DNA from: Calocera cornea HHB12733
Taxonomy: Eukaryota; Basidiomycota; Dacrymycetes; Dacrymycetales; Dacrymycetaceae
DNA length: 64,000 nucleotides
Direction: 5' to 3'
Assembly (NCBI GenBank): GCA_001632435.1
Contig: KV423958.1
Span: 143,612 to 207,611, forward strand
The notes beneath the pieces are model-generated. The model searched no databases and was not told where the DNA came from. It was given only the letters and a program-made list of their open reading frames with translations. This document shows positions 1 through 12,282 of this stretch, in pieces (the stretch's first letter is position 1; each line of letters opens with the position of its first letter). The translations under genes were made by a program, and so were the position numbers.

Positions 1-420
1 CTCGCGGATCCCGTCGGCGGGTATCACTTTCTAGTCCTCATGTGAAGAATGGGCCTGCGAGTCTCGGCGAGTGTGCGAAATCTGCCGGTATGTCACGGGT
101 CAGAAAGCGTCCATTCCATAAGGAGTAGTTCCTGACTGGCAGTTTGAGAGATTCTATCGCTTCTCGAGTAGATGTCTGACAAATTAGAAGCGGGAATGTG
201 CTTCCGGAAGACGTTTCCCCTTATCAGCTTGTCGTCTACGCTCGGCAAAGGAACGGTTCCCCGAACGACATTGGTTGCGGATTGCCAACTCACACATGAA
301 GCGATGCGAAGATGCAGTTGTCTGCAGGTATGACGGTTAGACATCCGGTTCAGTATCATAACGACATGACACCAAGGCAAATGCTCTCGTAGCCTTGGGC
401 GCCGTGAATCTTACTTCTCT
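1..420. other. No gene recognised at left edge
   Basis: Open frames exist here, including one on the minus strand from 93 to 380, but none shows a recognisable motif or a convincing splice pattern. It may be 3' flanking DNA of the methyltransferase that ends at 421, or the tail of a gene lying outside the window. Confidence 0.3.
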
Positions 421-2055
421 TCAGGCCCTGCGTGCTCTGAAAATGCAAGATGCGCCCCGCAGCAGAGTTCGTCCTTCCAATTTCCAGGGGGTGCCCTTCA
501 GCACATCTCGGAAGTCCTCGATAGTTCTCTGGCGAGAGTTGAACAGGATCATCATCAGCATATCCAAATATGAGACTATTGAACGTCAGGGTGTGAGTTC
601 GTCTGGTAGTCTGCAATGATCATGAGCTTACCCATGGCACTTCCTGCACCAAACCCTGCAGGGAGAGGCGTTGGAGCGGGAAGCTCTAGCTTCTGAATTG
701 CTTTCATCGGCTTATGGCGTATCTGCTCGAAGAATGTATCTACAGTTAAAGGATGGTCGTGGGGAGTGGCCGGGTCCAAGTTGACAATTAACAATGTCGT
801 GCCAGTGGGAGCAGCAGGAGCGATGCACTTCACAAGATCAGTGCCAGCTTCATGCTATCGTAATAGCCCTCACGTTCAGAATCATTTTGACTGCATCATC
901 GGGCCAGTTGTGGAGCACATTCTTGAGGAAGAAGACGTAGGGACAGTCGTCCGGTACCGGAGGTAGGGGCGTAGGCTCCAGGAAGCTGTGCGCAAGGAAG
1001 GTGACCCTTCCTTCGTTCAGCCCTTCGGGCATGTTGTCTTGCCAGAACTATGCTCATAGTCAGCCATAAATTCCAACGGTAAACTGAGACAGTCAACCTG
1101 TCGTGTCTCCGCGATCACTTCGGCCGTGTCTTGTATTACTGCCTTCCAGCCCGGATAACGCTTCAGCAGCTGCATCACCAAGCCGCCCCGACCCCCACCA
1201 ACATCGACCAGGGTGATCGTAGGTCCCAAATCGCTCAGAACGGCGTCAGCTAGAAGCCCTCTGTCTAAGCAGTTCTCCATTTCAGTCAAACCTCGATGGA
1301 AGCGTTTGCGTTCCACCGGATGCTTGTCTATCCAGGAGTAGACAGGCATTTTGAAATACATCTCGAAGGCAGTCTTAATCACTGCCCGTCAGCAGCTGGC
1401 AAAAACTCGCTTCATGAGGGCTCACTGGATGTGCAGAGTCGGAAGGTAGTTGCGCCACCTGTGCCATGAGCGTAGCAGGAGGGGCGAATGCTTTCGACAT
1501 GGCGCTCAGGTGTGCTGTTTGACCGCCGCTGGGAGTCAAAGCTCGGGTGGATCGAGTTGGAACAATGTGATCGACAGAGACCTCCCTCAGATATCCTTCA
1601 ACAGCAAGCATACGGGAGATAGACTCTGTGTTGTAGTCAGCATACGGACAACAGGGCAACTAGTTCGCCTTACGCAGCTTCGTAAAGTCAAGACCCGTCT
1701 TATCGGCCACCTCTCTCAAAGAGACTCCCTCCGGGCCTGCATCCAGGACTACTTCGGCAAGGGAAGGCTGTGTTTCGGTAGCGGCTGCCACACAACCAGA
1801 AATGAGAAATCCAAGATGATGTACTTGAGCTCGCTCGGCGGGTTCTTGTACGAGCGCCGTGATCTGTTGGCAGAGGCCAATAATTGCCCGGCGTGCGTAG
1901 AAACTGACGGGATCGGGCACCCCATTGTCCAGAGGATGAGGTGCAAGGTCGTCGCTGCGTAAAGGCGGGAATCCTTGAGCGTCTATCGATTCCTGGAGTT
2001 CTGATATAGCTATAGTCAGTGCGGATAGCAACGTGTCCATCTCTGTTGAACCCAT
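421..2055 (-). CDS. O-methyltransferase, COMT-like, copy 1
   Basis: SAM-dependent O-methyltransferase of the plant-COMT / sterigmatocystin-OMT type, expected to methylate a hydroxyl on a phenolic or polyketide-like metabolite. About 450 residues in six or so exons. An N-terminal dimerisation and winged-helix region (SLREVADKTGLDF) is followed by the SAM-binding motif LVDVGGGRGGLVMQLL and the catalytic-base region FFLKNVLHNWPDD with its conserved His. The C-terminal exon reads LFNSRQRTIEDF before a TGA at 421-423. The start is the ATG aligning with the paralogue next door; a longer in-frame start at 2088 seems less likely. The intron before TAFEMYFKMP needs a less usual AAG acceptor. Same orientation and exon plan as the gene at 2656-4303, so a tandem duplicate. 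Substrate unknown. Confidence 0.88.
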
Positions 2056-2655
2056 CGTAGTGGGGCTTGGCGACCGTGCCCAGACCACATTGACGACTCA
2101 GCTGTCTTATATCCCCGCGAGATACAGTGCCAAGATATGAATGGCTTTATTCGCGATCCATGGTTGTGGCTTGGATGGGGTAGCGCAGCTTCAACTGGAG
2201 AAGGGAGATGTTCGCGTCTAGCAGAACCGCAGGAGATGTACAGTAACTAGCCGAAAGATGAGCATGGAACTTTCCGGTTGCATCCAGCGGATCGACAGCC
2301 TGTTGGCTGACCCACAGCCGGAGGCGGTTAGACGTTCCTTCTGCAGGCTTAAATGATCCATAGATTGAGCAGTGGCAAGAAGCAAGGATGACAATTTTCC
2401 GATGCGAGACAGAAGATGGAGTGAACAAGACCAACTGCAGGCCGGCGCGCGGTAGCTTATAGATCGATCATGATCTTTGATCCGTGCCAGTCCGAAATTG
2501 ATGCCGGTCTCTTCTGATCGACTGTCGTTCGAAAATGCGTACATCCTAGCAAGTCAGGAATCGTTGTTGGCAAGCACATGCTCGCAAATTCAAAGCAAGA
2601 TCTTTCATAACTAAATCTATTATGCTCCGAACGTACTCTTGTCACAGGCCAGTCC
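2056..2655. other. Intergenic spacer between the two methyltransferases
   Basis: Holds the promoter of copy 1, with a TATA-like element near 2107, and the 3' flank of copy 2. Short minus-strand frames at 2147-2645 show no family motif. Confidence 0.5.
2106..2112 (-). promoter_or_regulatory. TATA-like box of methyltransferase copy 1
   Basis: ATATAAG on the minus strand, about 50 nt upstream of the chosen ATG at 2055. Copy 2 has a similar element at the same distance, which supports both start choices. Confidence 0.5.
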
Positions 2656-4303
2656 TCAGACTCTATATGCTCTCAGCATAGAAGAGGCACCGCGGAGCTG
2701 AGTTGATCCTTCCAGTCTCCAGGACGTGGTCTCTAGAAGTTCCTTGAAGTCTTCCGTAGTACGCGCACGAGAGTTAAATAGCAGAAGCATTAGATTGTCC
2801 ATGTCAGCGACTTGAAAAGATCAGAACATGGCAGACAACAGTATCGGAAGCTCACGAACCGTACTCAGATCCGGCTCCGAAACCCGCATTAAGAGGGATT
2901 GGGGTGGGCAGATTGAGAGCCTGTACTTCTTTCATGCCTTTTCCCTTTATTTGCTCGAAGTACTCGTCCACGGTCATAGAATGGGGTCCATCAGGAATGC
3001 TTGGCGTGAAGTTGACAATGAGCAGCTTTGTTCCAGGAGGAGCCGCAGGAACTAGGTTCTAGGTCAAGTCAGGCTCTGCCATGTTGTGCTGGCTCAGTTC
3101 ACGCACCTGAAGCATTAGCTTGACTGTATCGTCGGGCCAGTTGTGAAGCGTGCTCTTGATCATGAAGACGTAAGGGTAGCCCTCGGACGCGGGAGGCAAC
3201 GGTGTCGACTCGAAGAAGCTGTGCACAAGGAATGAAATCCTCCCGGTCTCCAACGCTTCTGGCATATTATCCTGCCAAAACTGTGCGCGATGATCCCGTA
3301 TCAGGAATTAAGTCATCATGAGGTAAAAGGGACTCATTTACTTGACGAGCCGCAGGGATGACCTCTTCTCTATCCTGCAGTACCGCCTTCCATTCGGGAT
3401 GGCGCTTGAGGAACTGCATCACCATGCCGCCGTGTCCAGCGCCGATGTCGACGAGTGTGATTTTGGGTCCCAGATCATCCAGATAAACATCGGCCGATAT
3501 TCCCTTATCGAGCTTATTCTCGATGACAGTCATGCCGATATGGAATAGTTTGAGCTCAGCAGGATTCTGCTGCAGCCAGGAGAAGAAGGGCATCTTGAAG
3601 AAGACTTCAAAAGCGGTCTGCATACAAGGTTCAGCACCAACAGCGGAGGTAACACTTCATACGTACCGGATGTATTGAATCCGAGGGAAGATGCATCACT
3701 TGAGGAACCATAGTCGCAGCAGCAGCATAGCCAGGAAGGATGATATTCATGGGCACGGCGGGACCACCTTCAGGCGCTAAAGAACGAGTCAACCGAGTCG
3801 GCACAAAGTGTCCGACGGAGACTTCTTTAATGTAGCCCTTAATTGCGAGCATCCGGGAGATCGATCCTACGAATGTTCCAACATCGTACCGAGCTTGGAA
3901 AACTACACTTACTGAGCTTTATAGCATCGATACCGGTTTTCTCTGAAACGACTTTCAGTGAAATGCCCTCGGATCCAGCTGCCAGTACTGTCTCGGCGAC
4001 CGATGGCCTCGTCTCGGTTGCTGCTGCTAGGCATTCGGGAAGCAAGAAGCCGTAATGATCGATGAAAGACCGCTCGGCGGGATCTTGAACAAGTTCGACG
4101 ATCTGCTGGCAAAGACCAATGATCGCCCGACGAGCGTAGAAGCTGACGGGATCTGGTATGCCAGTGTCCAGAGGATGAGGGGCAAGGTCATCGCTGCGCA
4201 GCGGAGGAAAGCCCTGCGACTCGATCGATGCCTGCAACGCAGAGATAGATGTCGCTAAGGAAGATAGTAGAACATCGAGTTCCCTTGGCGGAGAGGAGCT
4301 CAT
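2656..4303 (-). CDS. O-methyltransferase, COMT-like, copy 2
   Basis: Paralogue of the gene at 421-2055, with the same predicted activity: SAM-dependent methyl transfer to a small-molecule hydroxyl. The protein starts MSSSPPRELDVLLSS and shows LVDIGAGHGGMVMQFL (SAM motif) and FMIKSTLHNWPDD with the catalytic His. The final exon reads LMLLLFNSRARTTEDF and ends RAYRV at a TGA (2656-2658). Introns are short and sit at matching positions in both copies, for example after PSDSIHP and before FWQDNMPEA. About 460 residues, normal for the family. Both copies keep the catalytic residues and full length, so both are probably active, perhaps with different substrates. I see no polyketide synthase or other core biosynthetic gene beside them. 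Confidence 0.9.
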
Positions 4304-4350
4304 GTTGCAAAAGGGGAGCGTTAGAGGTCGAGCAGGTGCGTCATAGAGTA

Positions 4351-4358
4351 CTTATAAG
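4351..4358 (-). promoter_or_regulatory. TATA-like box of methyltransferase copy 2
   Basis: The palindromic CTTATAAG lies about 50 nt upstream of the ATG at 4303, matching the position of the element in front of copy 1. Confidence 0.5.
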
Positions 4359-5813
4359 CCCAATAGTAGTAAGCGGGACCCCTGGTACACTAGACACGGA
4401 CAAGGGTCCAATTTTAAGCAAGTTAATTGCTTATGCATGGGTCAACAGCCGGTAAGTGGCTGTATGCTGTGACTGGCGGATAGGGGGCTGATTTGCTTCC
4501 ATCCACTTCTGTGCTTGAAATCAGCATCCGACTTTGCGCGTCATGCCATCAACCCTTGAGAGCAGCTGAGTTTTGCCTCCGCTCCAGGGGACTCAGTGCG
4601 TCTAAGTCCGTTGGTCCCTGGCTCCCACCTTGGCTGTGACCACCACCCCATCGTGCCTCCGCCGCCCTGCTCCTCACCTCTCCCCTGCCCCTGCCCTGCT
4701 TACTGCAACCTGCCCTGCCCTGCGTGCTCTGCCTGCCTTGCCTATGCCTGCCTTGCCTATGCCTGCCTTGCCTGCCTTGCCTGCTGTGCTCGCTGCACCC
4801 ATCCGGTCTGTGGTGCCCGCCGTGCCTGCCCGTCTGCTGTGCCCTCCTGGCATGCTGTGCCCTCCTGGCCCAGGCAGTGTGCGTATCTGCTACTATCTGT
4901 TGCGGGACCTCCTTTTGGAGGGCCACGGTAATGGGATTAGGCGCATATATGCATGTATTGTTGACTAGACAATGTCAACAGATGAATGGGTGACGAGGTG
5001 AGTATATGACATTGGCATGAATGTTTGTCTTTCATTGACCTCTGAAGGAACACACTGGTTATCTTGACTGTGCAAGACTATGATCAGTGCTTTCACTACT
5101 GTTGTAGAGTAGTCGTAAAAGTAATGAAAATAAGCTGCTTTACTACTGAATATGCTAAGTGCGGAATATGTACCACTTTCTGCGCATTATAAGCCACTTC
5201 ATCTAAGAAAGCAAACAGCTAAAAATAAGCCATTTTTGTGTGGCCTTGCAAGTGCTGGTAATCAGCACGTCTCGTGGTTCTAGTGGTAATGGTAGAGGGT
5301 TTGCCGCGGCCCTTCTGTAACCGTAGCTGCTTAGGCACCACCTGATGTGTCCGAGACAGACATATCTCGACGTTGACAACGGTGAGCCATGCCACTGAGT
5401 GGATCCCATGCAAACCCGAGGTGGAGTATCAGGGACGCTAGTACAAAAACAATATTCCGCCCATAGTAGGAAGGTCCCTTGAGTCACATTCGTCCTGTTG
5501 CCTTGCGGCCGGGCAAGCATTGCCGGCATTGAGTAGGCACGAGATGGTGGTTGAGATAGAAGCATCACATGCACCGCCACAATGGGCTCGACCCGTGAAA
5601 CGGAGGTCGCCCATTTGCCGGACTCAGCTGCTTCATTTGTTCTTGCTCCTGTCATTCAACGTCCTGGCGTTCCTAGTCACGCACCCTCGTCCTGCAGCTA
5701 CGCTGAGGCGCTTGCTGGATTCTACTCGATACCGACGCCCTGACTCTATCCGAGAGTTACATCCACAGTTCTCTAGATTCTTCGGTATCTCGACGTCTTC
5801 AGCGCTCTATACC
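4359..5813. other. Non-coding region with C/T-rich repeat tract
   Basis: No gene is supported. From about 4640 to 4870 the plus strand is very rich in C and T and opens long but low-complexity frames on both strands. The minus-strand frame at 5203-5655 has no recognisable domain. The last ~100 bases would hold the promoter of the TatD-like gene. Confidence 0.5.
4728..4790. repeat. CT-rich minisatellite, unit GCCTGCCTTGCCTAT
   Basis: The 15-nt unit GCCTGCCTTGCCTAT occurs about three times in tandem, with shorter GCCTGCCTT and GCCTTGCCT variants on either side. It explains the repetitive ALP/CLP open frames in the area. Confidence 0.8.
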
Positions 5814-7167
5814 ATGCCGAGCCTGCGTTTCATAGGTCTTAACTTGTCACATGGCTTGACTATCATACTCAGAAATGCTCTAAGATATCGGCGTGAACTT
5901 GACCGATCCGATCTTCCGAGGCCTTTATCGTGGAAAGCAGGCACATGAAGGTAGCCAGCTGGCCCTTAACATTCGCTGCATCCTGACGAAATCTGATGAC
6001 GATTGTCAGATGACTTCGGTGCCGTAATGACCCGTGCGGACGCGGCAGGCATCAAGGGAATGATGATAACCGGTGGAAGCTTGCATGAATCTCGAGAAGC
6101 AGTTGATCTGGCCAATGGTTTAGGTCAAGGTAATTCGAATTCACCACTTTCTGTCGCCGACCGAGTACTGATACCTGATACTAGGAGTCTATGCAACTGT
6201 CGGGGTACATCCGACTCGAACGTCACAATTGGACTCATACCCGTCCGGTGCTGCTGTGTATCTGGGTCATCTTGAGGAACTGATCGAACAGAACTCAAAG
6301 CCAAAGGGGAAAGGAAAGGTGGTCGCTTGGGGTGAATGCGGACTCGGTGATTACCAATGATTTCAATCTATCCACGAACCAGTATTGACGCGCTGGTGCA
6401 GACTATGATCGTCTCCATTTTTCCGATATAGACTCGCAGAAAAGACACTTTGCAACACAACTAGGGCTAGCTCAGAAACACGGGTTGCCCCTATTTCTGC
6501 ATTCTCGTTCAGCACATGAAGACTTCGTCTCCATATGTCGTGCAGCCGGGTATGAGACGGAGGGCGGCAAAGCCAGTGGTGGAAAAGGCGGAGTGGTTCA
6601 CAGGTACTTCGCCCAACTCTAATGACTCCAATATAACGTTGACTTGAGTCAGCTTTACAGGTACAGAAGCGGAGATGAAAGAATTGGTACCTGTCCTTCC
6701 CCTCTTGGAAGCTGGATATCTGCTGACGATCTGCAGGTCGAGATGGGGTTTTATATTGGCTTAAATGGATGCTCGCTTAAAACGGACGAAAATCTGGCGG
6801 TTGCTAAAGCAGTGCCGTTAGAGCGCCTCATGCTCGAGACCGGTACGCCATGGGTTACATCTCGTTGTCTCGAACGTCTCTTCATTGGAGAGCAGATGCT
6901 CCGTGGTGTTCTATCACGACGACGCATTCCTCGAACCATCACTTGAAGAGCCTCCCCGCGGACCTACGCCAGTTGTATTTCCCGGACTCTTGCAAAAAGG
7001 AGAAGTTTGTCATGGGTAAGACGGTCAAGGGACGTAATGAACCGTGCGCGACGGGCGGAGTCGCGTGGATCGTCGCCCAGGTGAAGGGCATCCCCATAGA
7101 GGAGGTGGCGAGCCATGCTTGGAAGAACACTGTGGAGCTATTTGGACTGTCTGAGTTGGATAGCTAG
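5814..7167 (+). CDS. TatD-family deoxyribonuclease
   Basis: Metal-dependent 3'-5' exonuclease of the TatD / amidohydrolase family, linked in eukaryotes to DNA degradation during apoptosis and to DNA repair. Many short exons must be joined. The first two give [16 protein letters not shown], the family's N-terminal signature; the split codon (G from exon 1, AT from exon 2) supports both the start and the intron. Later segments carry [16 protein letters not shown] with the metal-ligand Glu, [27 protein letters not shown] and LETDAPWC, which together supply the metal-binding His, Glu and Asp residues. It ends [11 protein letters not shown]. Length, about 300 residues, suits the family. The number of exons (around ten in 1.35 kb) is high. 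Downstream is the SNAPc43-like gene on the same strand. Confidence 0.85.
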
Positions 7168-7330
7168 ATTGACTGCGATGTTATATTAGAAGCATACAGT
7201 GAAGAGAGCGCAACATGATTGCAATGCCGCCAGAGGTGGATGACCGTGCCCGCCGCGCGTTGCCACAGGCCACCGCGACCGACCCTGTCGGTCGCGTCCC
7301 TACCCCCACTTGAACGATGCCTACGATCCC

Positions 7331-8365
7331 ATGTCGCTAGCTCCTACCACGATAGTGCGAGGTGCTCCGCCCGCACTTCAGCCCTACTACTTCACAGCCT
7401 CTCTATTCGTAGAGCCTCTACGAGCCGACATCGCTGACCTGCTCGCAAAGTTCAAGGATGCCGTGACTGCGAGGCCAGATCCGGAGTCCCCGTTCCAGCT
7501 GTTCAAGAGGCTATGGATCGAGACTGGGTGGAAGTGGGTGCACCTGCTGGTCCTAGAGGAAAGAGGGAGGAAGACGTTCATCGGGACTGTCGAGCGGTGT
7601 TTCCTAGGTGAGCGCATATGCAGGACAGGCAATAAGCGCGTGCTCATCTGGACGTAGAGGCCTTGATGTCGTGTGACGACCCGGTTGACTCACTCGGCGC
7701 TCTGTTCGCCCTGTTCACCTTCCACACGACCCAGCCATCCGCCCTGTTTCAGATAGACCATATCAACGTCCCAATAGGTAAGCGTCCCTGCCCAATATAT
7801 GCGCAGAGCTGATGAGCCCTTAGACGTGCACGACGTCTTGCAGAACCTGCCTGCTCGCCTAGCACGTCCACTGAAGGCAGAAGCCTCGTACATCATCCAC
7901 CGCCTCTCTCCCTTCTTCCACCTCACTCCATCCTCAACGCTCATCCCCGCCCTCCCGTACGCAACCGTCATCCGTGCCCCGAAACCAATGACGATGGCCA
8001 AAGGCCGGCCCACTACCAAAACGCGGCGGGAGAACTACCTTCTCTCACTGCGCCGGCTCACGCGGGAAATGGACGAGCTGAACAGCATCGCCACTTTCTC
8101 TGGAGAGAGCGACGACGCAGGGGGCGGAATGGAGCTGCCGAGCGCGGAGGAGTACGTGAGGGCCAAGGAGGAGTTCGTGGCTGCGCTGGAGGGGGGCGAG
8201 GAGAGGGCGGCGCTGCGGGAAGGGACTGCGCGGACCGAGAGGAGGATGAGGGAGATTGAGGCGTGGGCGATGAGGGAGGGGAAGGACGTGGAGGGGTATG
8301 ACTGGGAGGGGAAGCCTATCGGGCTTGACTTAGTGGGGCGAGATGAAGGGGACGACGAGGCATAG
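7331..8365 (+). CDS. SNAPc43-like snRNA-activating complex subunit
   Basis: Probable homologue of SNAPc subunit 43 (SNAPC1 type), part of the complex that binds proximal sequence elements and drives snRNA transcription in the nucleus. Three exons. Exon 1 has the family pattern VEPLRADIADLLAKF, then FQLFKRLWIETGWKWVHLL and FIGTVERCFLGE. Exon 2 gives LGALFALFTFHTTQPS, resembling the region where the family shows an LxxLYxLYxxQ pattern. Exon 3 is basic then acidic, with RRLTREMDEL and a helical Glu/Arg-rich tail. The start is the ATG at 7331; an upstream in-frame codon at 7310 is TTG. It converges on ERG26, leaving only ~125 bp between the stops. Family assignment rests on pattern recognition of the N-terminal domain. 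Confidence 0.72.
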
Positions 8366-8491
8366 CATGCATGGACGGGGCACGTAAAAGACCAATATAT
8401 ACTAGTCTAACTAGTCAAAGATGGGAGCGGAGCTGCTAATCTCGGTACAAGCAAGCGGAGACAAGCATTTTGCAAGCGTGCGAGAGACGCC

Positions 8492-9887
8492 CTACTTCTT
8501 CTCGGAGAGCTTGCCCTCGGCCTGGTCAGCAATCCACCACGCGACGGTGCGCTTGATGCCCTCCTCGACGCCGACGACGGGCTCGTAGCCGAGCACGCGG
8601 CGCGCCTTCTCCATGTTATGCCACCTCTCCGCGGTGAGGTAGTGCACGCGGTAGGCGGTGAAGTTTGTGCCCTTGCCCGTGATCCAGCCGTACGTCTCTG
8701 CGCACGCGGCGAGGATGCCGCTGAGCCGCGCGGGGATGTGCCACATCTTCTTCATGTCGATGTCGGCGCCGAGCTGGGTCCAGATGGCGCGGAAGAAGTC
8801 CCACTGGTAGACGGGCTCCCCGCCGGTAATGAAGAACGCGTTGCCGGCGACCTTGAGCGGCATCTTATCCTCGTCGTAGTCGATGCTGAGTGCGGTCGGG
8901 GAGAGCGCATCAAACTTTGTGCGGAGCACGGGCCGGAGCTGCTGCGTAGACGGATCGCGGAACGCCTCCTGCGCGGCGAGCTCCTCGGCGTCGGGGTGCG
9001 GGCTAGGCCCGATGGGCTTGGCCTCGGACGTGGGTATGCGCCGGAAGCCCGTCGTCAGCGTGATCTGCGGGAGGGCGACGCCGAGCTCCTCATTGGGTAT
9101 GGGCGCCGCGGTGAGGGAGAGCTTGTCCGCGGCCAGGAGGTGCGCGACGACGACGTTGTCGACGTACGTCCAGTCGAAGATGTTGTCGTTCTTCCCGATC
9201 TGGATCGTCCATTGGCCGTTGGCGACGACTTGAGCCGCTGCGGGCATCAGGAGACGATCACGTGGGCTGTGGGCGATTAGTCAGTCAGTTGCGGTCAATG
9301 CGGTCGGAAGAATGAAACATACCCGAAGATACCAGCCGGCCGCAGAGCGCACGTCGCAAGTCCGTCCTTGCCATTCGCGGCAAGGACGATGTCCTCAGCC
9401 ATCTGCTTCGTCTTGTTGTATGCGTCCTCGTTGGCCGGGAAGGGCATGCGCTCGTCCGCGTCGACGATGTTGTTCTTGTTGAAGACGACACCGGCGGACG
9501 AGGTGTACACCAGCTTAGGCACGGCGTTCGCAATGGCTGCGGCGATGACGGTCCGGGTGCCGTCGATGTTGACTCGCTCCAGGATCTCCTTGGGTGCCTC
9601 AGGATGCGGCGTCGCAGTGTGAATGATCACCGATGCTTGGCACTGTATTGGCTGGGTGAGCAAATTGCTGGAAAGGAATGGGCAGAAAATGTGCGCACCT
9701 TGGATATGCAATCGGAGAGCTGCTTCTCATTGCAGAGATCGCCGTTGAAGAAGGTGATCCTGTCGTCGAAGATGCGCTGTACGATGTCGAAGACTGCGAC
9801 GCTCGCCTCTCCGCGGTTGAGGAGGCCGTCTACGATGTGGGAGCCGAGGAAGCCGCTGCCGCCGATGACGAGGTAACTCTCAGGCAT
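8492..9887 (-). CDS. ERG26: Sterol-4-alpha-carboxylate 3-dehydrogenase (Erg26)
   Basis: NAD(P)-dependent decarboxylating dehydrogenase that removes the C4 carboxyl of sterol intermediates in ergosterol synthesis, acting at the ER with Erg25 and Erg27. Three exons. Exon 1 starts MPESYLVIGGSGFLGSHIV, the Rossmann GGxGFxG motif. Exon 2 has VPKLVYTSSAGVVF and the short-chain dehydrogenase YxxxK pair in AYNKTKQMAED. Exon 3 begins after IFGPRDRLLMP and includes DNIFDWTYVDNVV, then a substrate-binding region ending in a Lys-rich tail (KLSEKK). Both introns join cleanly in frame (K/CQAS and G/PRD). About 430 residues, slightly longer than the yeast protein. Divergent from the Ima1-like gene, with ~340 bp between the two start codons, so a shared promoter is possible. 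Confidence 0.88.
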
Positions 9888-10228
9888 GCTTGTAGTGGAG
9901 AGCGGGTGCTAGAGAGAAGGAAGGAGGAGGGAGGAGGGAGAGGAGATAGGCTAGGAAGATGAATTGAAGGACGCACAGACTGAGGGGCGGCTTGGGGCGG
10001 TCCTGGTTCTGTCCCTGCGCATTCGGTCCCTTCCACGAGTCGGGCGCGAGCCGAGCGGGGAAGGAAAGGGTCCTCCTCGGGGCCGGACCACGTGAGAAAA
10101 AAGCCGCGTGCCTTCTTCCTGCGCCACCACCGCACTGGCTCGGGCACGTACGAGGTCCGAGCGCGTCCCTGGCAGTCATACAGTCTCACCGTGGTCTCCC
10201 AGGCTTGCATGCCATCAATACCCCGTAG

Positions 10229-12282
10229 ATGTGGTCATTTCCCGCGCGCAAACCACTCACATGCTTCTACTGCCTCACACCGACAACTTCAAACTCATCC
10301 ACATCCGCAGCCCTCAACGCCTACTATTGGAGATGCCCCGCGTGCGAGCAGTGGAACAGACGCGATGCGAACGGGGAGATCGTCCCCGAGCCGGGGGCGC
10401 AGAACGTGTTCATGAACCATGAGAGCTGGCAGAAAAGGGGTGCGTTCGCTCAACGGATGGGTGAGGAGAGGACTGATCGCGGAACAGCGTCATTACCTGA
10501 TAATGCGTTCCCGCCCGGAACGCCATGGTCCCCATTCTGCACCCAGTGCGTGACGAACCAGAAGCTAATAGTGGAGATGCTCGCCAACTACATACCCGAC
10601 GAATCCGTGAGTCCCACCCCATTCCGCTCATCTCCCTCATCTCCCCGCTGACCAAAGACGGCAGGACCCCACCCACCCCTCTGCCCTCGCCAACATCGCC
10701 GCCTACCGACGCGACCTCGAGCGGCGCTACCCGCCCTTGTGCGAGGAATGTCGACCGCGCGTCGAGGCAGAGCTGAGGAAGCATAACGATGAGGCGACGG
10801 CGGAGATCCGGGCGAGTGCGGTGGCTGCGAGCGTTGCGGGTGTTGCGAGCGGGAGTGGGGTGGGGACGCCGAGGAAGGACAAGGCGAGGGAAGGGAGGGC
10901 GCTCGGCAGGTGGGAGACGAGGATTTGGAGGACTAGGGGGTTTGTCTGGGTGCTGGCGTTGGTGTTGTCTGTTGCGAGGTGTGTTAGAGGTGTGTTTTGG
11001 TCTGCTCTTGGTGATGACTCGGCTAAACCCGGACTAGTCCTTGTGCATCCATCGGAGATTCCACACGGCGACAGTGCTACAAGAGAAGTCATCGTCACTC
11101 TCGCTTCCATCACGTGGACGACGTGGAATCCCAAATACCTGCGCTATAGAAGATACCTCCAAGCAGGCGTGCCGACCCAAACGACGGGCATGCGCACTTG
11201 GACTGTACGTCTAGGTGCACCCCCCTTCATTCTTCCACTGACATTCTCACAGTCCTTTCAACTCCTCATCTACCTCTTCCGCCTCCTCCTCTCAGTATCT
11301 TACCTCGGAATCCTCTCCCGCCACCTACCCCCAACAGAAGAGTCCTACCGCATCCTTGGTGCCCTGAGCCTCACAGCCGACACCCTCCTCAGCAGCATCG
11401 CCTACCGCACAATGAGCATCCAGAAGATACCCGTGTCAACCAAACGGTCGCTCGTCCCGCTCGGGCCTGCCCCGTCTAGACAGACGTTCTACGAGAACGC
11501 GTTGGATGGACTAAGGCTCTCCGATTCACCGCAGCACCAGCAGACACCAACTAGACAGCGCGTGCCCTCATGCGCGCAGACCATCTCCCCGCGGTTCGCC
11601 GCCTCGCCGCCTAACAGCCAGCAGCGTGCTTCCTCGCTACCCGCTTCAGCCGCCCCGTCCAGCCAATCCCCAAAGCGCATCCCACCAACACCACCCCCCG
11701 GCCCCTACATAGCAGCAGAAGACTCCTCAACCCCGATGGACGTCGACCCCCCTCCTCCCTCTTCCTCCTTCTACTCCACCGACCTCAAGCCCCAAACCTT
11801 CCCCCCGCGCTTCACCGCCACAGGGCTTGAAGACCTCCTCTCCAGCTGGAACCTGAGCGACCCCGCGCCTCCCCCTGCCCATCCTACCAAAGGCGGGGCC
11901 GGAGTCGGCGGGGGGTGGCAGGAGGTCGGCCTGCTCGAGCTTGTGGAGGGGGTGGCGCTCTGCGTGGGGTGGGCGAGTGGGGTGGTGATGACTATGCAGG
12001 TCGCGTGGGCTTGCGTGGCTGTCGTTGTTATTTATAGGCTGGGGCAGAGGCAGACGGTGGACTCGGTGAGCGCTTTCCTACTCTTTCCGTGCTTGAAGTG
12101 TTCGGTCTGACACATGGACTTCGTAGGCTGTCGCTGCTGGTGCAGCCTTGCTGAGAGCTGCTCTGCCTCTGCCCTTGCTGGCAGCGCGGATCGGAGTGTC
12201 GGCGAGGGTCGAAGCGCTGCTGTGGGACGCTGCTTGCTTGGGTGTTATCGTGGCTGCACGAGCATTTTCACCCAGGACTTGA
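10229..12282 (+). CDS. Ima1-like inner nuclear membrane protein
   Basis: Resembles the Ima1 / Samp1 (TMEM201) family of integral proteins of the inner nuclear membrane, which connect chromatin and the nucleoskeleton. The N-terminus carries the Ima1_N zinc-ribbon-like pattern: CFYC near residue 12, WRCPACEQWNRRDANGE near residue 34, then CTQC and CEEC. Several hydrophobic stretches follow, including GFVWVLALVLSVAR and FQLLIYLFRLLLSVSYLGIL. A Pro/Ser-rich cytoplasmic or nuclear linker (~residues 390-510) leads to more membrane segments near the end. Introns are visible at about 10609-10664 and 11206-11250, and a last exon supplies AVAAGAALLRA through to the TGA at 12280-12282. About 620 residues. 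The zinc-finger domain is the strongest evidence; the exact membrane topology is inferred. Confidence 0.75.

Noticed and set aside
4549..4993. Overlapping open frames on both strands in the CT-rich tract
   Set aside because: They encode only Cys/Leu/Pro or Gln/Gly/Arg repeats produced by the minisatellite, with no domain.
5262..5335. tRNA-like stretch (TGGTTCTAGTGGTAATGG)
   Set aside because: It resembles a tRNA D-arm, but there is no B-box (GGTTCGANNCC), no proper anticodon stem and no pairing acceptor stem.
8618..9280. Long plus-strand frame opposite ERG26
   Set aside because: A GC-bias shadow of the ERG26 coding strand; no homology seen.
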